Source: Planctomycetaceae bacterium UBA6172 (lineage in GTDB: Bacteria; Planctomycetota; Planctomycetia; Pirellulales; Pirellulaceae). Taken from it: DNA of 16,767 nucleotides. The position numbers were made by a program, and so were the translations under genes. Within the stretch, counting starts at the first letter, position 1. Each line of letters starts with the position of its first letter. A model generated the notes under the pieces. That model made no database searches. It was not told where the DNA came from and was given only the letters and a program-made list of their open reading frames with translations. This document shows, in pieces, positions 6,347-14,136 of the stretch. The stretch spans positions 1-16,767 of the forward strand of contig DITY01000235.1 of assembly GCA_002422955.1 (NCBI GenBank), in the 5' to 3' direction.

Positions 6347-7636
6347 GTGACCGATCCAACCCGAATTTTGATGATCAGTCGCCACTATTGGCCGCACCTG
6401 TCGATCGATACGGCTTGCCGGGACGTTCGCTTAGCGGATGCGTTGAGGCGGGCGGGATTGAACGTGGACGTTTGGACGCCCCGTTATTCCGCCGCTTGGA
6501 ACGATCGCTTGACTCACCGTGAGGTGGAGGTTCACAGGCCGTTGGTCGCGCCCCGCGGGCTTTGGGCGGCGCGACGCTATGCGCGGCAGCTGCGGACTTG
6601 GCTTGACGAGCACGGCGGCGACTACGACATCTGGTTTTGTACCGGTTTAGGCGAAGAATCGGCGGCCGTGTTGCGCGCGGATTCGGCTGGTCGGACCCGC
6701 AAGGTGATCTGGCATGGCGGGACCGGCGATTCGGCGGACCATCGGGTTTGGTCCGCGGCTTGGGGGCAGCGGAAATTGGCGGCGGAGCTGAATCGGGCTG
6801 ACGCGGTCGTCGTCTCGTGGGCTTCCGCGCAGCGTGAATTGTTGGGGCAAGGTGTGGCGGCTGACCGGCTGCGGAGGATCGAGATCGGGTTGACGGCGGG
6901 CGCTGCGGCGGCAGATCCGGGTGATGCGGTCGCGGGGCAACCGAATTCTCGTACTCAAGCTGCCGGGGCGTTGGCGCGGGTCAATGGAGACCTGGGGCTG
7001 TCCCGTGAGAGTGTGGTCGTCTTGGCTTGTGGCCAAATGACAGCTCGCGGAGGGATGCTGACGTTGGCCCGCGCGTTCGCGGCGATGCTGGATCAATGGG
7101 CGGATCTCCGGTTGTGGTTGATCGGCGACGGTCCGATCCGCGATCCCTTGCACCATTATTTTCGGCAGCAGAGCGTGCGGCAGCAGGTCGCCATGCCGGG
7201 AACGTTCGTCGATTTCGAGGATCTCCACGCTTGCGCCGATGTGCTGGTCGTCCCCTCACCGGCGGATGGTTTGGAGGATACGCTACCCGCCGCGGTCGCT
7301 GCCGGGATTCCCTTGGTCGTAGTCGATTCTCCGGACACGCGGGCTTTTTTTAGCGGAGCGGAGCATTCGGTGGAGTGGTTCATGCCTGACAGCGTCGACA
7401 GTTTGCGGGCTGCCCTGCACGCGTGCCTGATCGACCCGGTGGGGCGGCGCGTGGAGGCCCGCCGGTTGCGCCGCGACCTGATGACCCGGCGACCCTACCA
7501 ACAGACCGTCGGCGACTTCAAGCAGCTATTCGATTCCCTGACGCGTTCGATCGAGCGGCGTTCCGCGAGGCGAGCCGACGGACGGACGCCCCCGCGGTTC
7601 GCGTGCTCCTTGTCGCGTTTCCCCGAGCCCTCTTGA
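6347..7636 (+). CDS. GT4-like glycosyltransferase with non-canonical EX7E motif
   Basis: The 429-residue protein has the two-domain GT-B layout of family 4 glycosyltransferases. It opens with RILMISRHYWPHLSIDT and a helix for the acceptor domain. The second domain starts near 222 (VVVLACGQMTARGG), runs through LRLWLIGDGPIRD (254-266), FVDFEDLHACADVLVVPS (287-304) and ends with the donor-binding loop. In that loop the usual E-x7-E is Asp307 and Ala315 (PSPADGLEDTLPAAVAAG), so the second Glu, which normally holds the sugar nucleotide ribose, is gone. It may use another donor, be weakly active, or be a partner of the canonical GT4 next door. The start is GTG 6347; no strong ribosome binding site is visible. 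An ATG at 6371 is possible but would cut into the first strand. The gene ends 20 bases before the likely start of the second GT4. Confidence 0.85.
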   Translation: MTDPTRILMISRHYWPHLSIDTACRDVRLADALRRAGLNVDVWTPRYSAAWNDRLTHREVEVHRPLVAPRGLWAARRYARQLRTWLDEHGGDYDIWFCTGLGEESAAVLRADSAGRTRKVIWHGGTGDSADHRVWSAAWGQRKLAAELNRADAVVVSWASAQRELLGQGVAADRLRRIEIGLTAGAAAADPGDAVAGQPNSRTQAAGALARVNGDLGLSRESVVVLACGQMTARGGMLTLARAFAAMLDQWADLRLWLIGDGPIRDPLHHYFRQQSVRQQVAMPGTFVDFEDLHACADVLVVPSPADGLEDTLPAAVAAGIPLVVVDSPDTRAFFSGAEHSVEWFMPDSVDSLRAALHACLIDPVGRRVEARRLRRDLMTRRPYQQTVGDFKQLFDSLTRSIERRSARRADGRTPPRFACSLSRFPEPS

Positions 7637-7656
7637 GCCCCGATCACTGCCCCGCC

Positions 7657-8826
7657 GTGTCAAATCACCTGAGCAGCAGCGCCGCGGAACTGCGAGTCGC
7701 CTTGGTCATCCCCTCGTTGGATCGGGGCGGCGCGGAGAAACAGCTTGGCCTGTTGGCTTGTGGCTTGCTCCAGCAGGGGATCTTGCCGACGGTGATCGTT
7801 CTGACCCGCGACGGTCCGCTGCGCGAGGATTTGGAGCGACAGGGGGTCCCGGTGCGGGTGATCGGCAAACGGTTTCGCGTCGACCCCAGTTCCTATTGGC
7901 GTCTGCGGCGCGCGCTGCAAGAACTCCGGCCGGACGTCGTCCATACCTGGCTGTTCGCCGCCAACGCCTATGGTCGGGCCGCGGCGTTGGCGGTTGGAGT
8001 ACCGGTGATTTTGGGGAGCGAACGCTGCGTGGATCGCTGGAAATCGGCAGCGCAATTCGCGATCGATCGCTACTTGGCCCGCCGGACCTCGGGGCTGACG
8101 ACCAACAGCGTTGGCGTCCGTGACTTTTATGCCGAGCACGGGGTCCCTGCTGCTCGATTCACGGTGATTCCCAACGGGATCCCCCCGCGTGCTGAACGGT
8201 CGGTCTCCCGGGCCGAGGCGGCGGCGCGGCTGGGGATCGATCCGGCGCGGAAGTGGATCATGGCGGTAGGCCGGTTGTGGCCGCAAAAACGCTATCGGGA
8301 TCTGATTTGGGCGGCCGAGCTGTTGGCCACCACGCGTCAGGACACGACGTTCGTGATCATCGGCGAGGGGCCGCAGAGTGGCGAGTTGTTGCGGAATCGG
8401 GATGCCGTTTCGCATCCCGACCATTCGCGGTTAGTCGGCCATCGGGACGACGTAGCCGAATTGCTCCCGCATGCCGACGTGTTTTGGAACGGCAGCGAAT
8501 ACGAGGGGCAGAGCAATGCGTTGATCGAAGCGATGCAGGCCGGACGACCGGTCGTCGCCACCGATATTCCTGGCAATCGGGACTTGGTGACGCATGGCGA
8601 GACGGGGCTGTTGGTAGCCGTGGGAGAGCGCGCCGATATCGCGCGGCAGACGCTGCGGTTGCTGGAAGATCCGGACCGCGCGTGCCGGTTGGGTGCCGCG
8701 GCGCGTCAGAAGATCGAAAGCGAGTTTCGGGTCGATACCATGGTTGCCGCACATGCGGAACTCTACCGCCGACTTCACGGTCAAGTCGGAGCCCCGACAC
8801 CATCGGGGGTTGGCGGGGCTCCGTGA
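7657..8826 (+). CDS. GT4 family glycosyltransferase (canonical)
   Basis: The 389-residue protein begins its homology with VALVIPSLDRGGAEKQ (14-29), the glycine-rich loop of GT4 enzymes. The linker NSVGVRDFYAEHGV and IPNGI follow (150-175). The C-terminal domain has AVGRLWPQKRYRDLI (203-217), FVIIGEGPQ, and the intact E-x7-E: Glu283 and Glu291 in EYEGQSNALIEAMQAGRPVVATD. Such enzymes add hexoses from UDP- or GDP-sugars to lipid carriers or polysaccharide chains at the cytoplasmic membrane face. The acceptor is unknown. The frame is open upstream into the first GT4. I start at GTG 7657; TTG 7633, which overlaps the previous stop as TTGA, is an alternative and would suggest coupling. The last 13 codons form a GC-rich hairpin. 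With the preceding gene it makes a two-glycosyltransferase unit, probably for a surface or secreted glycan. Confidence 0.92.
   Translation: MSNHLSSSAAELRVALVIPSLDRGGAEKQLGLLACGLLQQGILPTVIVLTRDGPLREDLERQGVPVRVIGKRFRVDPSSYWRLRRALQELRPDVVHTWLFAANAYGRAAALAVGVPVILGSERCVDRWKSAAQFAIDRYLARRTSGLTTNSVGVRDFYAEHGVPAARFTVIPNGIPPRAERSVSRAEAAARLGIDPARKWIMAVGRLWPQKRYRDLIWAAELLATTRQDTTFVIIGEGPQSGELLRNRDAVSHPDHSRLVGHRDDVAELLPHADVFWNGSEYEGQSNALIEAMQAGRPVVATDIPGNRDLVTHGETGLLVAVGERADIARQTLRLLEDPDRACRLGAAARQKIESEFRVDTMVAAHAELYRRLHGQVGAPTPSGVGGAP
8787..8823 (+). terminator. GC-rich hairpin covering the 3' end of the GT4 gene
   Basis: CGGAGCCCCG (8787-8796) and CGGGGCTCCG (8814-8823) are perfect 10-base complements separated by 17 bases, directly before the TGA at 8824-8826. 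Inside, CCCCGA (8792-8797) and TCGGGG (8803-8808) can form a competing 6-pair hairpin with a 5-base loop. No U-run follows. Position at the end of a convergent gene pair suggests a transcription end signal or an mRNA 3' stabiliser. That role is inferred. Confidence 0.5.
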
Positions 8827-8921
8827 CCGGGTGCTCGCAGCGCGTTGCCCGAACGGCCTTCAAGTGGCATCCTTGAGGGGATCGCTCGGGGACTGACACA
8901 GGCCGCGGGAAGCAGGGCGAA

Positions 8922-9740
8922 TCAGCGACCGCCGCTGCGCTTCGCCTGGTTGCGGCGTCCCTGAGCCGCGATGTGTCCGTGGATCTGGGGTGAGCCGCTG
9001 CGGCTGATCTGGCTCGCCTTGGCTGCCGTGGTCGCCTTGAGGTTCCGCTTCTTTTCGCCTTGAGTCATATGTGCGTTACCCGCCAGCGAGTGTCCCGCGG
9101 CCATCGATGCGGCGACCACTCCCTCAGCCGGAGGGATGCCCGTGGCTGGCGGCGGCAATTGGGGCTTGGGGGCGGTCTTCCGCTTGGGCGGTTTCTTGGA
9201 AGTGGCCTTCTTGGATACCGGCTTGGCCTTCGCGGCGGGCTTAGGTGCCTGCTTTGCCGTCGGTGCGGGCGTGGCCGCCGCGGCAGCGGGCTTCGCTTTG
9301 GTTGCCGCCGGTTTGGCCTTCGCGTTCAGCGTTTCGGTCTTGGCAATCAGTTCACCGCGAACCTGAGAGCGGGTTTGGCGGTGTTCGGCGTTGCGAACCG
9401 TTTTGGTGGCCTTGGCCGCGGCGGGGGCCGAGGTCGCCTTGCCCGGTTCGAGTTTGCTGAGGCGTTTTTCAAATCGTCCCAGCACTTCGTCGAATAACTG
9501 TGCCTTTTCGGCGCTGCGGGCGTTGGCGGTTTCCAACCGAGCCGGATCGGTGGCTTTGATGTCCCGTGTCTGGTCGGCTTTGAGATCTCGCCATTTGTCG
9601 CGCGCCGTGCGGGCGCGGCGGATCAGTGCTTGGAGTTGTTTCGCGTCCAAGGCGCCGATCTCCTTGGTCGTGCTTGGGATCACGATTTCGAGTTCGGCCT
9701 TGGTGCAGATGAGGCGAGCCTGGGCAACGCTGATGGCCAC
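8922..9740 (-). CDS. Histone H1-like Lys/Ala/Pro-rich basic protein
   Basis: The 272-residue protein has three parts. Residues 1-100 are mainly helical and charged, with MAISVAQARL at the start and a likely coiled-coil stretch (KQLQALIRRARTARDKWRDL, 34-53, and 70-97). Residues 100-197 are a Lys/Ala/Pro-rich, strongly basic, unstructured segment like the tail of eukaryotic H1 or bacterial H1-like and HU-extended proteins. The last 75 residues are Gly/Ser/basic, with QGEKKRNLKA and IHGHIAAQGRRNQAKR. No signal peptide or membrane helix is seen. I infer binding to DNA (nucleoid compaction) or RNA from composition only; no named domain is visible. The start is GTG, supported by an AAGGGG site 7 bases upstream. 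It converges on the GT4 gene with a 95-base gap. The plus strand in this region shows a Gly/Leu-rich shadow frame only. Confidence 0.8.
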   Translation of the reverse strand: MAISVAQARLICTKAELEIVIPSTTKEIGALDAKQLQALIRRARTARDKWRDLKADQTRDIKATDPARLETANARSAEKAQLFDEVLGRFEKRLSKLEPGKATSAPAAAKATKTVRNAEHRQTRSQVRGELIAKTETLNAKAKPAATKAKPAAAAATPAPTAKQAPKPAAKAKPVSKKATSKKPPKRKTAPKPQLPPPATGIPPAEGVVAASMAAGHSLAGNAHMTQGEKKRNLKATTAAKASQISRSGSPQIHGHIAAQGRRNQAKRSGGR

Positions 9741-9747
9741 GTGAGTA

Positions 9748-9753
9748 CCCCTT
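9748..9753 (-). promoter_or_regulatory. Ribosome binding site of the H1-like gene
   Basis: Read on the minus strand this is AAGGGG, 7 bases before the GTG at 9738-9740. It supports the non-ATG start. Confidence 0.55.
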
Positions 9754-9786
9754 TAAAAAAGGAATCAGAGAAAGATTGATCGTAGT

Positions 9787-9799
9787 GAGACGAAGTCTC
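9787..9799. repeat. Short palindrome upstream of the H1-like gene
   Basis: GAGAC and GTCTC flank a GAA centre, giving a 5-base stem about 47 bases upstream of the H1-like start. It could be an operator half-site pair, but such short palindromes also occur by chance. Confidence 0.25.
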
Positions 9800-10217
9800 G
9801 GTTTCCGCGGCGAACTTCCCGTTCGCTCCCCTAGTGTGGCGAAATCTGGGGTTGACATCCAGGCCAGCGATGTCGTTTTCCGCTCGCGATGGGCCGGCTC
9901 GGCTGGCGATGAATCCGGCTAATCTTCGCGGCCTGCGTCTGCCTGGTCACCGCGTGCCGCCAGTGCGCTGCCGCAGGGCTGGTTGCGCCGCGTCGCCCTC
10001 GGTTGGTCGGCTCAGCGGGTGGCTTCGTCGCCTGCGCCCGACGTCGCCTGCCGCCGTTGCCAGAACTCGCGTCGGCGATCAAACTAAACAGTTACCGAGC
10101 AGGCGTCGTACCGCCGTCCCGAGGCTTTGTGGGCCTCGCCCGCCGGCAACTCAGCGTGCAGGCTGAAGCTCGACCCCAAGCTCTACCGCTCCGCATTTCC
10201 CTTGAGCCACCGGTCCC

Positions 10218-11894
10218 ATGTCTGAACTCAATCGCTACAGCCGTCGCATCACGCAACCGAAAAGCCAGGGGGCATCGCAGGCGATGCTCTACGCGACGGG
10301 GATGAGTCCGGAGGACATGGATAAGCCGCAGGTCGGGATCGGCAGCGTCTGGTACGAGGGGAACCCCTGCAACATGCACCTGCTCGACTTGGCGGCTCAC
10401 GTCAAGCAGGGCGTCAAGGATGCCGGCCTGATCGGGATGCGGTTCAACACCATCGGCGTCTCGGACGGGATTTCGATGGGGACGGAAGGGATGAGTTTCA
10501 GCCTGCAGAGCCGGGACCTGATCGCCGATTCGATCGAGACGATCATGGGGTCGCAGTGGTATGACGGGCTGATCGCGATCCCCGGTTGCGACAAAAACAT
10601 GCCGGGCTGCTTGATCGCGATGGGACGGCTGAATCGACCTGCCCTGATGGTTTATGGCGGCACCATCAAGCCGGGGCATCATCGCGACCAGACCTTGGAC
10701 ATCGTCAGCGCCTTCCAGTGTTATGGCCAATTCATCTCGGGCCAGATCAGCGAAGAAGAGCGGGCCGCGATCGTGCGCCATAGCTGCCCGGGGGCGGGCG
10801 CGTGCGGCGGGATGTACACCGCCAACACGATGGCTTCGGCGATCGAGGCCCTCGGCATGTCGTTGCCCTACTCCGCGACGTTGCCGGCCGAGCATCCGGG
10901 GAAGATCGACGAGTGTCGCCGGGCCGGCGCGGCGATCGCTGAGTTGTTGCGGCTGGACCTCAAGCCACGCGACATCATGACCCGCGCCGCCTTCGAGAAC
11001 GCGATGGTCATCGTGATGGCGCTGGGCGGCAGCACCAACGCGGTGCTGCACCTGATCGCCATGGCCCGTAGCGTGGATGTGCCGCTCAGCATCGATGACT
11101 TCCAATCGGTCAGCGACCGCGTGCCGTTGTTGGCGGACCTCAAGCCGAGTGGCCGCTTCGTGCAAGAGGACTTGAACGACGTCGGCGGAACTCCCGCCGT
11201 GATCAAATACCTGTTGGAAGAGGGGATGCTGGACGGAACCTGCATGACCGTCACGGGCAAGACATTGGCGGAAAATGTCGCCGAGCTGCCGGGGCTGAAG
11301 GCCGGTCAGAAGGTCGTTCATTCGGTGATGAATCCGATCAAGGAGACGGGGCACATCCGGATCCTGCGCGGGTCACTCGCCCCCGGCGGCGCTGTCGCGA
11401 AGATCACCGGCAAGGAAGGCTTAGTGTTCAGCGGTCCGGCCAAGGTTTTCGATAGCGAAGAAGAGATGTTGGCGGCGTTGGAACGGGATCTGATCGCCAA
11501 GGGAGACGTGGTGATCATTCGCTACGAAGGACCGCAAGGCGGCCCCGGCATGCCCGAGATGCTGACGCCGACTAGCGCCATCATGGGGGCTGGCCTGGGT
11601 TCCGACGTGGCGCTGTTGACCGACGGCCGGTTCAGCGGCGGATCGCACGGCTTCATCGTCGGGCATATCACCCCCGAGGCGCAGACCGGAGGGCCGTTGG
11701 CGCTCGTCCGTGACGGCGACATGGTCACGATCAACGCCGAGACCAATTCGTTGGATGTCGACGTGACGGAGCAGGAACTCGCCAGCCGCAAGGCCGCCTG
11801 GACCGCGCCGCCGCTGAAGGTGACCCGGGGGACGTTGTTCAAATACATCCGCTGCGTCAAGAGTGCCAGCGAGGGCTGCGTTACCGACGAGTGA
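10218..11894 (+). CDS. ilvD: Dihydroxy-acid dehydratase
   Basis: IlvD removes water from 2,3-dihydroxy-isovalerate and 2,3-dihydroxy-3-methylvalerate, the common third step of valine and isoleucine synthesis, in the cytoplasm. The 558-residue protein carries the iron-sulfur cysteines Cys51 (EGNPCNMH), Cys124 (IPGCDKNMPG) and Cys196 (CPGAGACGGMY). Their spacing of 73 and 72 residues, with the length below 570, fits the shorter class that includes the [2Fe-2S] plant and cyanobacterial enzymes rather than the roughly 615-residue E. coli type. Asp83 (GVSDGISMG) and Asp125 are the expected Mg-side residues, Lys126 follows, and the catalytic serine lies in GRFSGGSHG (470-478). The start ATG is preceded by no clear ribosome binding site. 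It stands alone, with no ilvBN, ilvC or ilvE nearby. A related sugar-acid dehydratase is possible but less likely given the match throughout. Confidence 0.95.
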   Translation: MSELNRYSRRITQPKSQGASQAMLYATGMSPEDMDKPQVGIGSVWYEGNPCNMHLLDLAAHVKQGVKDAGLIGMRFNTIGVSDGISMGTEGMSFSLQSRDLIADSIETIMGSQWYDGLIAIPGCDKNMPGCLIAMGRLNRPALMVYGGTIKPGHHRDQTLDIVSAFQCYGQFISGQISEEERAAIVRHSCPGAGACGGMYTANTMASAIEALGMSLPYSATLPAEHPGKIDECRRAGAAIAELLRLDLKPRDIMTRAAFENAMVIVMALGGSTNAVLHLIAMARSVDVPLSIDDFQSVSDRVPLLADLKPSGRFVQEDLNDVGGTPAVIKYLLEEGMLDGTCMTVTGKTLAENVAELPGLKAGQKVVHSVMNPIKETGHIRILRGSLAPGGAVAKITGKEGLVFSGPAKVFDSEEEMLAALERDLIAKGDVVIIRYEGPQGGPGMPEMLTPTSAIMGAGLGSDVALLTDGRFSGGSHGFIVGHITPEAQTGGPLALVRDGDMVTINAETNSLDVDVTEQELASRKAAWTAPPLKVTRGTLFKYIRCVKSASEGCVTDE

Positions 11895-11914
11895 TGCGGA
11901 GTCGATCCGGCCGT

Positions 11915-11949
11915 GAGGGGTGGTTTTTTCCGACGAGACCCCCTCTTTT
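11915..11949 (+). terminator. Candidate intrinsic terminator after ilvD
   Basis: GAGGGG (11915-11920) pairs with CCCCTC (11940-11945) and is followed by TTTT (11946-11949). The stem is 6 pairs and the loop of 19 bases is long, and itself contains a T-run. It begins 20 bases after the ilvD stop, the right place for a transcription end. Support is moderate because the stem is short. Confidence 0.4.
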
Positions 11950-12419
11950 GGTGTGTTCGTATTCCCGTCGTTCGAGGAGGTTGAGCGGTGTTTGGGTTTG
12001 ACTGACCCGCAGGGTTCTACTAGTCTAGCGCGGTCGGAAAAGTCGAACAGATCCGGTTTCGGCAGGCTTCCGGCGGATCTACCCCACCCCTCAACCCACC
12101 TACCTTTCAGCGAGCTGACGGCCACGGTTGGCCGAACAGAGGAGAACCCCGTCGCGAACTGGTGAGCCGGCTTGTGCCATCAGTTTTGTACCGCAACGCG
12201 AGTTGCCGACGCGGTGGCTTCTGTCTGTATCCCAGCACCCATCCAACACCATGCATATCGGTTAGTCGTTGGCATCGAGGTTTGCCCGCTCGGGCAGGCT
12301 TGATCGCGAGCGAGTTTGAAGCTTCCTCATTGACCCCTGCTGAGAACCGAGTTCGGCAGCGACTGGTCAAAGCGTGGAGCATCACCGCGATAGGACATTG
12401 CGGAATCGGAGCCATTCGT

Positions 12420-12424
12420 AAGGA
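12420..12424 (+). promoter_or_regulatory. Ribosome binding site that decides the gspE start
   Basis: AAGGA stands 7 bases before ATG 12432. This favours a 561-residue protein over the 651-residue frame starting at GTG 12162. Confidence 0.65.
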
Positions 12425-12431
12425 CTTGCAG

Positions 12432-14117
12432 ATGATCACCAACGCCAACAGTTTGGGCCCATCGTTGGAAACCGAACAACTACGCCAGATCGCCGAGGCG
12501 ATTCGCAATCCCGTTTCGATCGCCAGCCTGGCGTTGCAGTGGGATTTTGAGAGTGGTCAATCGCTGCTCGAACGGGTCGCCCGGACGCTCGGGTTGGAAT
12601 GGCTTGGGTCGGAGGAGTCGGAGATCGATCGGTCGGCTTTGGATGGTTTTCCGCTGAAGCTGATTCATCGCTATGAAATTTTCCCGCTCGAGCGGGCCGA
12701 TAGTTGGATCCGGTTGGCGGTCAGCGACCCGTTCGCGTTCGAGGCGTTCGATTCGATCGCGTCGGCGGTTTCGCTCGAAGTCCGCCCCGTGGTCGCGTCG
12801 CCCGAGCAGGTCCGCCAACTGATCAAGCGGCACTTGGGGGTGGGTGCCGAAACGGTGGACGGTTTGATCGCGCTGCAGCGACAGCAGTACGGCGATGTCG
12901 AGATGCTCGAAGATCTCGATTTGGACGGATCGGAGGATGCCGAGGCCGCTTCGCAGGCTTCAGTCGTACGACTGGTCAACGAGATCCTGAGTGAAGCGAT
13001 CGAGGCCCGCGCCAGCGACATTCACATCGAGGCTCAGGAAGGGACGCTGAAGATTCGGTACCGCATCGACGGCGTTTTGCAGCGGCAGAGCACGCCGCCG
13101 GAGATGAACCAATTTCAAGCGGCGATCGTCAGTCGCTTGAAGATCATGGGCAAGTGCAACATCGCCGAGAAGCGCGTCCCGCAGGACGGGCGGATCAAGC
13201 TCCGCGTTTCGGGACGCGAAGTCGATATCCGGCTGTCGATTATCCCGATGTTGCATGGCGAGAGCGCGGTCATGCGGGTGCTCGACAAGAGCAACCTCAG
13301 CTTTTCGCTGCGGGGCATCGGCATGTCCGAACGGACTTATGAAAAGTTCCAACAGTTGATCCGGCTGCCGCACGGAATCTTGTTGGTGACCGGCCCGACC
13401 GGTTCGGGCAAGACGACCACGCTCTACAGCGCGCTGAGTGAGATCAAATCGGAAGACTCGAAGATCATCACGATCGAGGACCCGATCGAGTACCAACTCG
13501 AGGGGATCAACCAGATCCAGGTTCAGCACAAGGTCGGTTTGACTTTCGCCGCGAGTTTACGGGCGATCCTGCGTCATGACCCCGACGTGGTGTTGATCGG
13601 GGAAATTCGCGACTTGGAAACGGCTCAGAACGCTACCCAGGCTTCGCTGACGGGGCACATGGTGTTCAGCACGCTGCACACCAACGACGCCGCCGGTTCT
13701 TACATGCGGCTGTGCGACATGGGTGTCGAGCCGTTCTTGGTGGCCAGCACGGTCGAAGGGGTATTGGCGCAGCGGCTGGTGCGGCGGCTGTGTGCGAACT
13801 GCCGTCAAACCTACGTGCCGAAGTCCGGCGATTTGCCCGATGATTTTCCTCACGAGCGTCTCACGGGGACGTTGTGGAAAGCGGGAGGCTGCGAGCAGTG
13901 CCGCGGGACCGGCTATCGCGGCCGGATGGGGATTTACGAGTTGCTGGTGGCCAATCAGGAAATCCGCGATCTGGCGACCCAGCGTGCCCCTTCCAACCTG
14001 ATCAAAGACGCGGCCATGCGGGCAGGAATGCAAACGCTTCGCAGTGATGGCTGGGACAAGGTCTTGGCCGGGACGACCACGGTCGAAGAAGTGTTGCGAG
14101 TCAGCAAGGCCGATTGA
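12432..14117 (+). CDS. gspE: Type II secretion system ATPase GspE
   Basis: GspE is the cytoplasmic hexameric ATPase that drives pseudopilus assembly in type II secretion. The 561-residue protein has an N-terminal GspE/PilB region (about 20-140) and a NTPase domain with the marks in order: ARASDIHIE (192-200), Walker A GPTGSGKT (321-328), Asp box ITIEDPIEY (346-354), Walker B VVLIGEIRD (386-394) and His box STLHTNDA (413-420). The C-terminal zinc site has two CxxC pairs, Cys454/457 and Cys487/490, before GYRGRMGIYELL. The close relative PilB (type IV pili) cannot be told apart by this protein alone. The following gspF, gspG and gspH genes make secretion the better reading. gspF starts 19 bases later, with no overlap. 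The start follows from AAGGA 7 bases upstream. Confidence 0.93.
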   Translation: MITNANSLGPSLETEQLRQIAEAIRNPVSIASLALQWDFESGQSLLERVARTLGLEWLGSEESEIDRSALDGFPLKLIHRYEIFPLERADSWIRLAVSDPFAFEAFDSIASAVSLEVRPVVASPEQVRQLIKRHLGVGAETVDGLIALQRQQYGDVEMLEDLDLDGSEDAEAASQASVVRLVNEILSEAIEARASDIHIEAQEGTLKIRYRIDGVLQRQSTPPEMNQFQAAIVSRLKIMGKCNIAEKRVPQDGRIKLRVSGREVDIRLSIIPMLHGESAVMRVLDKSNLSFSLRGIGMSERTYEKFQQLIRLPHGILLVTGPTGSGKTTTLYSALSEIKSEDSKIITIEDPIEYQLEGINQIQVQHKVGLTFAASLRAILRHDPDVVLIGEIRDLETAQNATQASLTGHMVFSTLHTNDAAGSYMRLCDMGVEPFLVASTVEGVLAQRLVRRLCANCRQTYVPKSGDLPDDFPHERLTGTLWKAGGCEQCRGTGYRGRMGIYELLVANQEIRDLATQRAPSNLIKDAAMRAGMQTLRSDGWDKVLAGTTTVEEVLRVSKAD

Positions 14118-14136
14118 GCCGTTCGGGACATGAAAC

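Larger units (their letters stand above)
9741..10217. other. Divergent intergenic region, 477 bases, no gene recognised
   Basis: This region lies between the minus-strand H1-like gene and ilvD. Open frames in it (for example plus 9834-10166 and minus 9831-10082) are Arg/Pro-rich and look like high-GC noise. It holds the palindrome at 9787-9799 and an isolated TTGACA at 9852-9857 without a matching -10 box. The part from 9930 to 10090 is GC-rich; no repeat or RNA gene is recognised. Regulatory sequence for both flanking genes is expected here. Confidence 0.5.
11895..12431. other. Long intergenic/leader region before gspE, 537 bases
   Basis: After the candidate ilvD terminator no gene is recognised. 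The gspE frame stays open back to GTG 12162, but those 90 residues (Arg/Cys/Pro-rich) do not resemble the start of a secretion ATPase, and the ribosome binding site at 12420 points to the later ATG. An AGAGGAG at 12138-12144 has no start codon at a useful distance. The promoter of the secretion operon should lie here; I cannot pick a convincing -35/-10 pair. Confidence 0.5.

Noticed and set aside
7660..8424. 254-codon minus-strand open frame opposite the second GT4
   Set aside because: Shadow of a canonical GT4 gene; composition typical of antisense frames.
9060..9497. Gly/Leu-rich plus-strand open frame opposite the H1-like gene
   Set aside because: It is the antisense of the Lys/Ala/Pro tail; the low complexity explains the open frame, and the minus gene has a proper ribosome binding site.
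9852..9857. TTGACA as -35 box for ilvD
   Set aside because: The hexamers 17-18 bases downstream (GTTTTC, TTTTCC) are poor -10 boxes, and it lies 360 bases from the ilvD start.
10092..11354. 420-codon minus-strand open frame opposite ilvD
   Set aside because: It lies wholly antisense to a well-matched ilvD and its translation is Arg/His/Pro-rich without motifs, a usual shadow in high-GC coding DNA.
12162..12431. N-terminal extension of gspE from GTG 12162
   Set aside because: The 90 residues do not look like a secretion ATPase, and a well-placed AAGGA precedes ATG 12432.
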